Below, piece after piece: positions 46,154 to 55,707 of a stretch of 64,000 nucleotides of DNA. The translations under genes and the position numbers were made by a program. How positions within the stretch are numbered: position 1 is the first letter of the stretch; every line of letters starts with the position of its first letter. The stretch spans positions 1,199,984 through 1,263,983 of the forward strand of contig NZ_QRAO01000001.1 in NCBI RefSeq assembly GCF_003353425.1. Reading direction: 5' to 3'. A model generated the notes under the pieces. That model worked only from the letters and a program-made list of their open reading frames with translations. It did not search any database and had not been told where the DNA came from. The DNA comes from Marinirhabdus gelatinilytica. Its GTDB lineage: Bacteria > Bacteroidota > Bacteroidia > Flavobacteriales > Flavobacteriaceae.

Positions 46154-46369
46154 ATGGCAAAACAACCCGCAATAGAACAAGACGGAACTATTATCGAAGC
46201 ACTATCCAACGCAATGTTTAGGGTGGAATTGGAAAATGGTCACGTTGTTACTGCACACATTTCAGGTAAGATGCGTATGCACTACATTAAATTGTTGCCT
46301 GGAGATAAAGTAAAATTAGAAATGAGCCCGTACGATTTAACAAAGGCTCGTATAACATACAGATACTAA
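46154..46369 (+). CDS. infA: Translation initiation factor IF-1
   Basis: A 71-residue OB-fold protein that occupies the 30S A site during initiation. The core [20 protein letters not shown] and [20 protein letters not shown] is nearly invariant in bacteria. Confidence 0.98.
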   Translation: MAKQPAIEQDGTIIEALSNAMFRVELENGHVVTAHISGKMRMHYIKLLPGDKVKLEMSPYDLTKARITYRY

Positions 46370-46374
46370 TAGCT

Positions 46375-46491
46375 ATGAAAGTAAGAGCTTCAGTAAAAAA
46401 GAGAAGTGCCGACTGCAAGATTGTTCGCAGAAAAGGCAGATTATATGTAATTAACAAAAAGAACCCAAGGTTCAAACAAAGACAAGGATAA
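46375..46491 (+). CDS. rpmJ: Ribosomal protein L36 (zinc-independent form)
   Basis: A 38-residue gene in the 125-bp space between infA and rpsM. It begins [20 protein letters not shown] and ends NPRFKQRQG. Only one cysteine is left of the usual C-C-C-H zinc site, so this is a zinc-independent (C-) variant. ATG 46375, TAA 46489-46491. Confidence 0.95.
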   Translation: MKVRASVKKRSADCKIVRRKGRLYVINKKNPRFKQRQG

Positions 46492-46494
46492 GTT

Positions 46495-46869
46495 ATGGCA
46501 AGAATCGCAGGTGTAGATATCCCTAAACAAAAAAGGGGTGTAATCGCGTTAACGTATATCTTCGGAATTGGCAATAGCCGTGCGAAGGATATATTGGAAA
46601 AAGCCGGAGTTAGCGAAGACAAAAAAGTAAACGAATGGGACGATGATGAAATCGGGAAAATTCGTGAAGCTGTTGGGTCTTTCACAATCGAAGGTGAGTT
46701 ACGTAGTGAAGTACAATTAAGCATAAAGCGCTTAATGGACATTGGTTGTTACAGAGGTATTCGCCACAGAGCGGGTCTTCCGTTACGTGGACAACGTACC
46801 AAGAACAACTCAAGAACCAGAAAAGGAAAACGTAAAACAGTTGCTAACAAGAAAAAGGCAACTAAATAA
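46495..46869 (+). CDS. rpsM: Ribosomal protein S13
   Basis: A 124-residue protein bridging to the 50S subunit. [39 protein letters not shown] and the basic C-terminal [20 protein letters not shown] are typical. First gene of the alpha-operon group, 3 bp after rpmJ. Confidence 0.98.
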   Translation: MARIAGVDIPKQKRGVIALTYIFGIGNSRAKDILEKAGVSEDKKVNEWDDDEIGKIREAVGSFTIEGELRSEVQLSIKRLMDIGCYRGIRHRAGLPLRGQRTKNNSRTRKGKRKTVANKKKATK

Positions 46870-46880
46870 TCACTAGAGAT

Positions 46881-47279
46881 ATGGCAAAGTCAAATCCAAA
46901 AGCTAAAAGCACAAAAAAACGTAAAGTTAATGTGGAGTCTGTAGGTGAAGCACACATCACTGCATCCTTCAATAACATTATAATCTCGTTGACAAATAAG
47001 AACGGAGACGTGATCTCTTGGTCTTCTGCCGGTAAAATGGGCTTTAGAGGATCTAAGAAAAACACTCCTTACGCTGCACAATTAGCTGCTGAAGATGCAG
47101 CAGCCGTTGCAACCGATGCTGGTATGCGCAAGTGTAAGGTATACGTGAAAGGACCGGGTAATGGTAGAGAGTCTGCTATCCGTTCTATCCACAATGCAGG
47201 AATAGAAGTTACCGAAATTATCGACGTAACACCTATGCCTCATAACGGATGTCGCCCTCCAAAGCGTCGTCGCGTTTAA
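46881..47279 (+). CDS. rpsK: Ribosomal protein S11
   Basis: A 132-residue protein of the 30S platform. The segments [20 protein letters not shown] and [20 protein letters not shown] are the family hallmarks. The next gene, rpsD, is separated by a 163-bp regulatory gap. Confidence 0.98.
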   Translation: MAKSNPKAKSTKKRKVNVESVGEAHITASFNNIIISLTNKNGDVISWSSAGKMGFRGSKKNTPYAAQLAAEDAAAVATDAGMRKCKVYVKGPGNGRESAIRSIHNAGIEVTEIIDVTPMPHNGCRPPKRRRV

Positions 47280-47291
47280 GCAAAACTTTTG

Positions 47292-47344
47292 AAGATACGA
47301 TATACAGGGTATAATTTAGTTTATATCGTAGTATATCGTATCTT
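47292..47344. repeat. 14-bp perfect inverted repeat overlapping the rpsD promoter
   Basis: AAGATACGATATAC (47292-47305) and GTATATCGTATCTT (47331-47344) are exact inverted repeats 25 nt apart; TATATCGTAG-TATATCGTAT also forms a direct repeat. The right arm contains most of the -7 box TATCTTTG, so either a bound factor or an RNA hairpin from upstream transcription could affect rpsD expression. Confidence 0.75.
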
Positions 47345-47346
47345 TG
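47315..47346 (+). promoter_or_regulatory. Internal promoter for rpsD-rpoA-rplQ
   Basis: TATCTTTG (47339-47346) is a perfect Bacteroidota -7 box; the -33 region 20 nt upstream (TTTA, 47315-47318) matches at three of four bases. Transcription would start near 47353 with a leader of about 90 nt. Confidence 0.7.
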
Positions 47347-47376
47347 CAAACTTAAAATTCAACAAATATCAACCGA

Positions 47377-47423
47377 AGGGTCTAGGAACTAGAGGATTAA
47401 CGTAAGACCTTAATTTAGTTCCT
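47377..47423 (+). promoter_or_regulatory. Structured rpsD leader with interleaved stems
   Basis: Stem A: AGGGTCT (47377-47383) with AGACCTT (47405-47411), 7 bp with one G-U pair. Stem B: AGGAACTA (47384-47391) with TAGTTCCT (47416-47423), 8 bp. The halves alternate A-B-A'-B', so they form either a pseudoknot or two mutually exclusive hairpins. It ends 19 nt before the rpsD ATG. In E. coli S4 represses the alpha operon through a pseudoknot in the leader; this could be the local counterpart. Confidence 0.65.
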
Positions 47424-47442
47424 CCTTCAAAAACTACTAGAA

Positions 47443-48048
47443 ATGGCAAGATATACTGGTCCAAAATCTAAAATAGCCCGAAAATTTGGCGAGGCTATCT
47501 TCGGAGACGATAAAGCCTTCGAAAAAAGAAACTATCCTCCAGGGCAGCACGGGAACAACCGTCGTCGTGGAAAAAAATCTGAATACGCAATCCAGCTGGC
47601 CGAAAAGCAAAAAGCAAAGTATACCTATGGTATCTTGGAGCGTCAATTTAGAAACATGTTTAAAAGAGCAACTGCAGCCCCAGGAATTACGGGTGAGGTA
47701 TTGTTGCAATTGGCTGAGTCTCGCTTGGACAATGTTGTATATCGTATGGGTGTTGCCCCAACGCGTAGTGCAGCACGACAGTTGGTGAGCCACAGGCACA
47801 TTACAGTAAACGGTGAGAAAGTAAACATACCTTCTTACCAACTTAAAGCTGGTGATGTAGTAGGGGTTAGAGAAAAATCTAAGTCGCTACAAGCTATCAC
47901 ATCTTCGTTAGACAATGCACGCCACGTATACGAGTGGATTACTTGGAACGGTGAGAAAATGGAAGGAACCTACGTTTCTGTTCCACAATTGATCCAGATT
48001 CCTGAGAATATCAACGTTCAGTCTATCGTCGAATTATACTCTAAATAA
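47443..48048 (+). CDS. rpsD: Ribosomal protein S4 (zinc-independent form)
   Basis: A 201-residue primary 30S assembly protein. It starts [20 protein letters not shown] without zinc cysteines, has [20 protein letters not shown], and the S4 RNA-binding domain with [20 protein letters not shown] then [19 protein letters not shown]. It has its own promoter and a structured leader (47377-47423), consistent with autoregulation of rpsD-rpoA-rplQ. Confidence 0.98.
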   Translation: MARYTGPKSKIARKFGEAIFGDDKAFEKRNYPPGQHGNNRRRGKKSEYAIQLAEKQKAKYTYGILERQFRNMFKRATAAPGITGEVLLQLAESRLDNVVYRMGVAPTRSAARQLVSHRHITVNGEKVNIPSYQLKAGDVVGVREKSKSLQAITSSLDNARHVYEWITWNGEKMEGTYVSVPQLIQIPENINVQSIVELYSK

Positions 48049-48068
48049 TAAAAAACACTAAAGTCACT

Positions 48069-49061
48069 ATGGCAGTATTTAGTTTTCAGAAGCCCGATAA
48101 AGTTATCATGATCAACTCTACAGATTTCGAGGGGAAGTTCGAATTTCGTCCCTTGGAACCTGGCTACGGTTTAACGGTTGGTAATGCGCTTAGAAGGGTT
48201 TTATTATCTTCTCTTGAAGGTTTTGCAATCACTTCGGTACGTATCGAAGGAGTAGACCACGAGTTTTCTACCATTGCAGGCGTAGTAGAAGATGTAACCG
48301 AAATAATCCTGAACTTGAAGCAGGTTCGCTTCAAGCGTCAAATTGATGAAATAGATAACGAGACCGTAACCATTTCAGTGAATGGGAACGATCAGTTAAC
48401 TGCGGGCGATTTCCAAAAATTTATCTCTGGTTTCCAAGTATTGAACCCAGAATTGGTAATCTGCAATATGGAGAAGAAAGTGAACATGAACTTCGAGATC
48501 ACTATCGAGAAAGGTCGTGGTTACGTTCCTGCTGAAGAGAACAAGAAAGCAAATGCTCCTCTTGGGACCATCTTCACAGATTCTATTTACACTCCAATAA
48601 AAAACGTGAAGTACAGTATTGAAAACTTCCGTGTAGAGCAAAAGACCGATTATGAAAAATTGGTTTTTGAAATACAGACAGACGGATCAATCCATCCAAA
48701 AGATGCGTTGACCGAAGCGGCAAAAACCCTCATCCACCACTTTATGTTGTTCAGTGATGAGCGTATTACACTTGAGGCTGACGAGATTGCACAAACTGAA
48801 ACGTATGATGAGGAATCATTGCATATGCGCCAGTTGTTGAAGACCAAATTGGTAGATATGGATCTTTCGGTTCGTGCCCTTAACTGCTTAAAGGCTGCAG
48901 AAGTTGATACCCTGGGAGACTTGGTATCTTACAACAAGAATGACTTGATGAAATTCAGAAATTTCGGTAAAAAATCATTGACCGAGCTTGAAGAGCTTGT
49001 AAATGTAAAAGGACTGAACTTCGGGATGGATCTTTCAAAATACAAATTAGATAAAGATTAA
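48069..49061 (+). CDS. rpoA: RNA polymerase subunit alpha
   Basis: A 330-residue protein. The N-terminal domain for polymerase assembly has [19 protein letters not shown] and [16 protein letters not shown]; the C-terminal DNA- and activator-binding domain has [20 protein letters not shown] and [16 protein letters not shown]. Linker and domain lengths are normal. 20 bp after rpsD; a hairpin separates it from rplQ. Confidence 0.98.
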   Translation: MAVFSFQKPDKVIMINSTDFEGKFEFRPLEPGYGLTVGNALRRVLLSSLEGFAITSVRIEGVDHEFSTIAGVVEDVTEIILNLKQVRFKRQIDEIDNETVTISVNGNDQLTAGDFQKFISGFQVLNPELVICNMEKKVNMNFEITIEKGRGYVPAEENKKANAPLGTIFTDSIYTPIKNVKYSIENFRVEQKTDYEKLVFEIQTDGSIHPKDALTEAAKTLIHHFMLFSDERITLEADEIAQTETYDEESLHMRQLLKTKLVDMDLSVRALNCLKAAEVDTLGDLVSYNKNDLMKFRNFGKKSLTELEELVNVKGLNFGMDLSKYKLDKD

Positions 49062-49072
49062 CTAATCATATT

Positions 49073-49106
49073 TTGCTCCCACGCTCTTCGCGTGGTCTGG
49101 TAGCAA
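49073..49106 (+). other. Two-part hairpin between rpoA and rplQ
   Basis: CCACGC (49079-49084) pairs with GCGTGG (49090-49095) around TCTTC, and TTGCT (49073-49077) with AGCAA (49102-49106) closes an outer stem across an asymmetric internal loop. It lies 11 nt after rpoA and 18 nt before rplQ, with no U-run. A regulatory or RNA-processing site is possible. Confidence 0.6.
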
Positions 49107-49124
49107 GATGATAAACAAAACGTC

Positions 49125-49601
49125 ATGAGACACGGAAAAAAATTCAACCACTTAGGTAGAAAAACAGCGCATAGAAAATCAATGTTGGCCAATATGGCTT
49201 GCTCATTGATAGAGCACAAAAGGATTAACACTACAGTTGCAAAGGCAAAAGCGCTTAAGCAGTTTGTAGAGCCTATCATCACAAAGTCTAAAGAAGATAC
49301 TACGCACAACCGTCGTATCGCAATGGCAAGATTGCGCCAAAAAGAAGCAGTAGTAGAGCTGTTTAGAGATGTAGCTGTTAAGGTAGCAGACCGCCCTGGA
49401 GGATACACACGTATCATCAAGTTGGGAAGTCGTGCAGGAGATGCCGCAGATATGGCAATGATTGAGCTGGTTGATTACAATGAGTTGTACAACGCAGGAA
49501 AAGCAACCAAAAAGAAATCTACACGCCGTAGCCGTCGTGGAGGTGGAAGCAAGGCAGCTGCTCCAGCCAAAACAACCGAAGCTAAAAAAGAAGAAGAGTA
49601 A
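49125..49601 (+). CDS. rplQ: Ribosomal protein L17 with C-terminal extension
   Basis: A 158-residue protein near the tunnel exit. The core (about 1-125) has [20 protein letters not shown] and [21 protein letters not shown] tail of about 30 residues, first basic ([14 protein letters not shown]) then Ala/Glu-rich (TTEAKKEEE), extends beyond the usual length. Last gene of the alpha group, followed by an intrinsic terminator. Confidence 0.97.
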   Translation: MRHGKKFNHLGRKTAHRKSMLANMACSLIEHKRINTTVAKAKALKQFVEPIITKSKEDTTHNRRIAMARLRQKEAVVELFRDVAVKVADRPGGYTRIIKLGSRAGDAADMAMIELVDYNELYNAGKATKKKSTRRSRRGGGSKAAAPAKTTEAKKEEE

Positions 49602-49625
49602 ATGAAAGTTCTTCAATAGATATCG

Positions 49626-49663
49626 AAAAGGGATAAACATTCAATTGTTTGTCCCTTTTTTTT
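49626..49663 (+). terminator. Intrinsic terminator after rplQ
   Basis: AAAAGGGATAAAC (49626-49638) pairs with GTTTGTCCCTTTT (49647-49659) as 13 bp with one T-G wobble and is followed by four more T. It ends the long ribosomal transcript. Confidence 0.9.
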
Positions 49664-49715
49664 GAACATACGTTTTCTTCGCTGCGCCCTCTTAATTCGC
49701 TCCAAGGAAATGTTC
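49664..49715. repeat. Intergenic inverted repeat after rplQ
   Basis: GAACAT (49664-49669) and ATGTTC (49710-49715) flank a segment TTCGCTGCGCCCTCTTAATT of a kind I recall from other flavobacterial intergenic regions. It directly follows the terminator. Evidence is the short arms only. Confidence 0.3.
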
Positions 49716-49735
49716 AAAACTTATAAAAACTGAAT

Positions 49736-49766
49736 TTTAATAACAATTGCAATTAGAGTATTTTTG
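49736..49766 (+). promoter_or_regulatory. carA promoter
   Basis: TATTTTTG (49759-49766) fits TAnnTTTG, with TTTA (49736-49739) 19 nt upstream, and the ATG follows 17 bp later. Confidence 0.65.
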
Positions 49767-49783
49767 CTAAACACTTTGATACA

Positions 49784-50893
49784 ATGAAATACCAAACAAG
49801 AAAACCCGCCCTTATCTTACTAGCAGATGGAACCATCTTTCACGGCAAGGCCGTGGGAGGAAAGGAAGGCTCAGCCTTTGGAGAAGTTTGTTTTAACACA
49901 GGAATGACGGGCTATCAAGAAATTTTTACGGATCCCTCATATTATGGCCAGCTTATGGTAACCACCAATGCCCACATAGGGAATTACGGTGTAGCAAGCG
50001 ACGAGGTGGAAAGTGACAGTATAAAGATAGCAGGACTTATTTGCCGAAACTTTAGCTATAATTACTCAAGGCCTGGCGCCGACGGTTCCTTAGAAGAGTT
50101 CTTGGATAAAAATAATTTGCTTGCCATTAGCGATGTAGACACAAGGGCTTTGGTAAGTTATATTCGTGACAACGGTGCGATGAATGCCGTAATCTCTACT
50201 GAAGTTGAGAATATTGAAGGTTTAAAAAAACAACTGGCCGATGTTCCAAACATGGAAGGGCTTGAGTTGGCAAGCAAGGTCTCTACCAAGCAACCTTATT
50301 TCTTCGGAAATAAAGATGCAACCTATAAGATTTCAGCATTGGATATCGGAATCAAAAAAAATATACTTCGCAATTTAGCCGAAAGGGATTGCTACATAAA
50401 GGTATTTCCCTACAATGCTTCGTTCGAAGACCTACAAGAGTTTAACCCAGATGGGTATTTTCTCAGCAATGGTCCTGGAGACCCAGAACCACTCACCGAG
50501 GCCATAGAAACCACTAGAAGGATTACTGAAACGGGCAAGCCTTTCTTCGGAATATGTTTGGGTCACCAAGTACTGGCACTTGCCAATGGTATCTCAACCT
50601 ATAAGATGCACCACGGACACCGAGGAATCAACCACCCGATCCTCAACTTAGTAACCGGAAAAGGTGAGATTACCTCACAAAACCACGGTTTCGCTATTAA
50701 TAGAGAGGAAGCAGAGGCAAACAACGATATAGAGATTACCCATTTGCACCTTAACGATGAGACTGCAGCTGGGATAAAAATGAAGAATAAGCCGGTATTT
50801 TCTGTACAATATCACCCAGAAGCCAGCCCAGGGCCCCATGACGCAAGCTATCTTTTTGATGATTTTGTGGCGAATATTAAAAACACCAAATAA
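49784..50893 (+). CDS. carA: Carbamoyl-phosphate synthase small (glutaminase) subunit
   Basis: CarA hydrolyses glutamine and passes ammonia to CarB to make carbamoyl phosphate for arginine and pyrimidine synthesis. The 369-residue protein has the N-terminal domain signature FNTGMTGYQEIFTDPSYYG and the class I glutaminase triad: Cys in GICLGHQVLALA and His-Glu in YHPEASPGPHD. carB is not next to it. It lies between the ribosomal cluster and eno with its own promoter and terminator. Confidence 0.98.
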   Translation: MKYQTRKPALILLADGTIFHGKAVGGKEGSAFGEVCFNTGMTGYQEIFTDPSYYGQLMVTTNAHIGNYGVASDEVESDSIKIAGLICRNFSYNYSRPGADGSLEEFLDKNNLLAISDVDTRALVSYIRDNGAMNAVISTEVENIEGLKKQLADVPNMEGLELASKVSTKQPYFFGNKDATYKISALDIGIKKNILRNLAERDCYIKVFPYNASFEDLQEFNPDGYFLSNGPGDPEPLTEAIETTRRITETGKPFFGICLGHQVLALANGISTYKMHHGHRGINHPILNLVTGKGEITSQNHGFAINREEAEANNDIEITHLHLNDETAAGIKMKNKPVFSVQYHPEASPGPHDASYLFDDFVANIKNTK

Positions 50894-50904
50894 ATTACGA
50901 GTAG

Positions 50905-50939
50905 ACCTTTCGGGTTTCAAAGCCTGAAAGGTTTCTTTT
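50905..50939 (+). terminator. Intrinsic terminator after carA
   Basis: ACCTTTC-G-GG pairs with CC-T-GAAAGGT (50905-50932) around TTTCAAAG and is followed by TTCTTTT. The remaining bases to eno (50940-51014) contain a GC-rich TGCCCGTTCCGCAGGCGGAC piece of unknown nature. Confidence 0.8.
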
Positions 50940-50996
50940 AATGAGGTTTCGGCTATCTGCCCGTTCCGCAGGCGGACTCCCAACCAGACAATATAA

Positions 50997-52301
<1,305 letters not shown>

Positions 52302-52320
52302 TTTTCAACTTCAGGATACA

Positions 52321-52354
52321 GCCCCTATGGAATTATTTATAGGGGCATTTTTTT
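52321..52354 (+). terminator. Intrinsic terminator after eno
   Basis: GCCCCTAT (52321-52328) pairs with ATAGGGGC (52339-52346), loop 10 nt, followed by ATTTTTTT. Confidence 0.92.
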
Positions 52355-52521
52355 GGTGTGGTTTCAAATTTGTGTTTCACCCATTTTAAGGATATTTTAA
52401 CCTACAAACCCCCCAGATTCCTAAAAAAATAGTGGGATATTTTGTAAATTAGCAACTTATTTGCCAGCAAGCCAGTTGGTGTTATTATATTCAAAAACCT
52501 TATTAATACGAAAAGAGATAT

Positions 52522-53808
52522 ATGTCCAAAAAAGCTACACTCCAAATTGATGGTAAATCCTACGACTTCCCATTGATCACTGGAACTGAAAATGAAACTG
52601 CAATAGATATCAAAACCTTACGCGGAGCCACTGGAGGTGTCACTACCATAGACCCAGGTTACAAAAACACAGGATCTTGCGAGAGTGCGATTACCTTTTT
52701 AAATGGTGAAGAAGGTATTTTGAGATATCGTGGATATGCAATTGAAGATTTGGCCGACAAAGCAGACTTTTTAGAAGTAGCATATTTGCTGATTTTTGGA
52801 GAACTTCCTTCAAAAGAGCAACTGGACAAATTCCACAGCGACATAAAAGCACAATCCCACGTAGATGAGGATGTAAAGAAAATTTTGGACGGTTTTCCAA
52901 AATCGGCACATCCTATGGGCGTACTGTCTTCGCTAACAAGTGCCTTGGTGGCGTTTAATCCATCATCGGTAAATGTAGATAGCGAGGAAGATATGTACAA
53001 CGCCATTGTAAGGTTGATGGCAAAATTTCCAGTATTAACCGCTTGGGCTTACCGTAAGCGAGTAGGACTACCTTTAGACTATGGCGATGATAACTTGGGG
53101 TATGTAGATAACTTTGTGAAAATGATGTTTAAAAAACCTAGTGGGGAATATACACCAAACAAGGTAATTGTAGATGCACTGGACAAGTTATTGATTTTAC
53201 ATGCAGACCATGAACAAAACTGTTCTACCTCTACGGTACGGATGGTAGGTTCTTCACATGCAGGGTTGTTTGTTTCTATTTCAGCTGGTATTGCAGCTCT
53301 TTGGGGCCCTCTTCATGGAGGAGCCAACCAAGCAGTTATCGAAATGCTGGAAGCTATTAAGGAAGATGGTGGCGATACGCACAAGTTTATGCAAAAAGCC
53401 AAGGACAAGCAGGATCCTTTCCGTTTAATGGGCTTTGGACATAGGGTGTATAAAAACTTTGATCCTCGAGCCAAAATCATTAAAAAATCTGCTGATGATG
53501 TGCTAGACGCACTTGGTGTTGAAGACCCTGTACTCGATATTGCAAAAGGACTGGAAAAAGAAGCTTTGGAAGACAATTATTTTGTGGACAGGAAATTATA
53601 CCCGAATGTAGATTTTTACTCAGGTATCATTTACAGAGCAATGGGCATCCCTGTTGAAATGTTCACGCCAATGTTCGCATTAGGTCGTTTGCCTGGTTGG
53701 ATTGCACAATGGAGAGAGATGCGACTTAGAAAAGAACCTATTGGTCGTCCAAGACAGGTATATATTGGTGAAAACCATAGAGAATTTAAATCATTGGACA
53801 AGAGATAG
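52522..53808 (+). CDS. gltA: Citrate synthase
   Basis: A 428-residue type II citrate synthase joining oxaloacetate and acetyl-CoA. Active-site regions: His in VGSSHAGLFVSI, His in LWGPLHGGANQAVIEML, and GFGHRVYKNFDPRAKII with the family His/Arg; the Asp is in NVDFYSGIIYRAMG. The preceding 170 bp (52355-52521) hold no clear ORF and no confident promoter. A terminator follows. Confidence 0.97.
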   Translation: MSKKATLQIDGKSYDFPLITGTENETAIDIKTLRGATGGVTTIDPGYKNTGSCESAITFLNGEEGILRYRGYAIEDLADKADFLEVAYLLIFGELPSKEQLDKFHSDIKAQSHVDEDVKKILDGFPKSAHPMGVLSSLTSALVAFNPSSVNVDSEEDMYNAIVRLMAKFPVLTAWAYRKRVGLPLDYGDDNLGYVDNFVKMMFKKPSGEYTPNKVIVDALDKLLILHADHEQNCSTSTVRMVGSSHAGLFVSISAGIAALWGPLHGGANQAVIEMLEAIKEDGGDTHKFMQKAKDKQDPFRLMGFGHRVYKNFDPRAKIIKKSADDVLDALGVEDPVLDIAKGLEKEALEDNYFVDRKLYPNVDFYSGIIYRAMGIPVEMFTPMFALGRLPGWIAQWREMRLRKEPIGRPRQVYIGENHREFKSLDKR

Positions 53809-53829
53809 AACTTATATGGAAAGTTCAGG

Positions 53830-53859
53830 AAAGCACTTCAGAAATGGGGTGCTTTTTTT
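53830..53859 (+). terminator. Intrinsic terminator after gltA
   Basis: AAAGCAC (53830-53836) pairs with GTGCTTT (53849-53855) and is followed by more T. It lies between gltA and the next start at 53873. Confidence 0.8.
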
Positions 53860-53872
53860 ATATTTGAGAACT

Positions 53873-54787
53873 ATGATCAAACTAAACGTCACAGACGAAT
53901 TTTCACCATTAAAATCAGTTGTTCTTGGTACTGCAAAAAGTAATGGGGCAACACCAGCGCTTAAAGATGCCTACGATCCAAAATCTGCAGAACATATAAA
54001 AGCAGGAACCTATCCTCTGGAAAAGGATATGGTGTCAGAAATGGAAGCTGTTGCTACCGTTTTTGAAAAATATGGAGTTACGGTGTATAGACCTACCGTA
54101 ATTGAGGACTACAACCAAATATTTACAAGAGACATAGCTTTTGTAATCGATGATAAGATTGTAATCTCAAATATGCTGGAGGACCGTGCACAAGAAATAA
54201 ATGCTATAGCGCATGTACTGGACCAGATACCCCAAGAGAAAATTGTTAGGCTGTCCTCCTATGCCAAGATTGAAGGTGGGGATGTAATGCCTTTTGGCAA
54301 TTATATATTGGTGGGAACCTGCAGGGTAGATCATTTCAACAATTACGTTACGGCCCGTACCAATGCCGATGGGGTAAGTAATTTACAGGAATTCTTTCCG
54401 CACAAGGAAGTAAAATCCTTTGCATTGAAAAAATCGAATTACGATCCTCGGGAAAATGCACTCCATTTAGATTGTTGCTTTCAGCCATTGGGGCAGGGTA
54501 AATGTATTATCCATAAGGAAGGTTTTGAGTTTGAAACCGAATATCAATGGCTCGTGGACCAGTTTGGAGAAGAAAACTGTTTCCATATCACTAAAGAGGA
54601 AATGTATAAAATGTACAGTAATGTATTTTCAATAGCCGATGGTGTTGTAATTTCTGAACAAAAGTTCGACAGATTGAACGATTGGTTACGAAAAAACAAT
54701 TTTACCGTAGAAACAGTGCCCTATGCCGAAATTGCCAAACAAGAGGGACTTCTGCGGTGCTCTACAATGCCCTTGCAAAGAGCCTAA
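53873..54787 (+). CDS. Guanidino-modifying hydrolase (dimethylargininase/amidinotransferase-like)
   Basis: A 304-residue member of the guanidino-group-modifying superfamily, which hydrolyses or transfers amidino groups of arginine derivatives. Expected residues: acidic pair in IFTRDIAFVID, EGGDVMPFG, catalytic His in ENALHLDCCFQPL, and the nucleophilic Cys near the C-terminus in GLLRCSTMPLQR. Whether it acts on dimethylarginine, arginine or citrulline cannot be read from the motifs. ATG 53873 gives the natural N-terminus MIKLNVTDEFSPL; upstream in-frame codons are the shadow of gltA. It stands 13 bp after the gltA terminator and near ctlX, suggesting an arginine/citrulline-catabolic function. 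Confidence 0.85.
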   Translation: MIKLNVTDEFSPLKSVVLGTAKSNGATPALKDAYDPKSAEHIKAGTYPLEKDMVSEMEAVATVFEKYGVTVYRPTVIEDYNQIFTRDIAFVIDDKIVISNMLEDRAQEINAIAHVLDQIPQEKIVRLSSYAKIEGGDVMPFGNYILVGTCRVDHFNNYVTARTNADGVSNLQEFFPHKEVKSFALKKSNYDPRENALHLDCCFQPLGQGKCIIHKEGFEFETEYQWLVDQFGEENCFHITKEEMYKMYSNVFSIADGVVISEQKFDRLNDWLRKNNFTVETVPYAEIAKQEGLLRCSTMPLQRA

Positions 54788-54819
54788 AACTAAAGAGGGC
54801 TTCATTGCGTACATATTTT

Positions 54820-55620
54820 ATGAGCCCAAAATTCTTTACAATTCTAGTCTGTTCCTTTCCCTTTTTTGCTAACGCACAAGGCAAAATAGATGGTTTTTAC
54901 CGAGGGGACAACAACGCCTCGGTTGTATTGGGTGTTGGCTTTGAAGATTCAAAAAAATATATGGCAGGTTCAAATACGCTTGACCTGGAACGTAGTGTTT
55001 ATTACGTTTCTCTCTTTACGGCCTACGGAATCACAGAAAACCTGGACATAAACCTGCAACTGCCCTATATTTCTAGTAACAAGGAAAATAATTTCCAGGA
55101 TATTTCGGTCTTCCTAAAGTATAGATTTCTTAGTATTAAGTCCGAGGCGGGTATTTTTGAATTGAGCAGTGGGGTGGGCTTTTCAACACCTATTTCAAAA
55201 TACAACATTGGCGGCCTTAACGATATTGGCCAGCGGGCGACTGTTTTGGAAACTAGGGGAATGGTGCATTATAGCGCTACCAGTGCTTGGTTCGCAACCT
55301 TACAGAGTGGTTTTTCCCTTAAGTTGGAAGAAGTTCCCAATAGTATTCCTGCTACCCTAAAAATAGGTAGAGCAACATCAAACTGGTATTACGATCTATT
55401 TTACGATTTTCAGCACTCTTTTGGCGGTATAGATTACCGAGGAACACCCTCCCCACAGAACTTTAGGGAGTTTGGCGTTGATTTCCATAAAGCTGGAGGT
55501 ACTTTCTATAAACCGTTTACCCCAAAATTTGGTGTATACGTTTCATTTTCATATACTTTCAGCGGAAGAAATACCTTTTTAGGAGCAGCGTATGGTCTGG
55601 GAGGTAGTTATACTTTTTGA
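54820..55620 (+). CDS. Outer-membrane beta-barrel protein of unknown function
   Basis: A 266-residue protein with signal peptide MSPKFFTILVCSFPFFANAQ. The mature part alternates short beta strands (YGITENLDINLQLPYIS, ELSSGVGFSTPIS) and ends in an aromatic residue (GGSYTF), typical of small outer-membrane barrels such as those annotated as phenol-degradation MetA-type transporters. It lies 32 bp after one guanidino hydrolase gene and before another, so it may admit or export their substrate; this is inference. ATG 54820 is chosen because it starts the signal peptide. Confidence 0.78.
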   Translation: MSPKFFTILVCSFPFFANAQGKIDGFYRGDNNASVVLGVGFEDSKKYMAGSNTLDLERSVYYVSLFTAYGITENLDINLQLPYISSNKENNFQDISVFLKYRFLSIKSEAGIFELSSGVGFSTPISKYNIGGLNDIGQRATVLETRGMVHYSATSAWFATLQSGFSLKLEEVPNSIPATLKIGRATSNWYYDLFYDFQHSFGGIDYRGTPSPQNFREFGVDFHKAGGTFYKPFTPKFGVYVSFSYTFSGRNTFLGAAYGLGGSYTF

Positions 55621-55646
55621 GACTAAATTATTTAGTACCCCACAGG

Positions 55647-55676
55647 TTTTTTTAACCTACTATTTGTTTAATTTTG
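55647..55676 (+). promoter_or_regulatory. ctlX promoter
   Basis: TAATTTTG (55669-55676) fits TAnnTTTG with TTTT (55647-55650) 18 nt upstream, 31 bp before the ATG. Confidence 0.6.
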
Positions 55677-55707
55677 CGTTCCCAATTTAACTTCTTGAAA
55701 TAATTAC

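Noticed and set aside
53702-53872. N-terminal extension of the guanidino hydrolase into gltA
   Set aside because: Overlaps gltA and its terminator; the conserved start is ATG 53873.
54682-54819. N-terminal extension of the barrel protein into the hydrolase gene
   Set aside because: The signal peptide begins at ATG 54820; upstream residues are a shadow frame.
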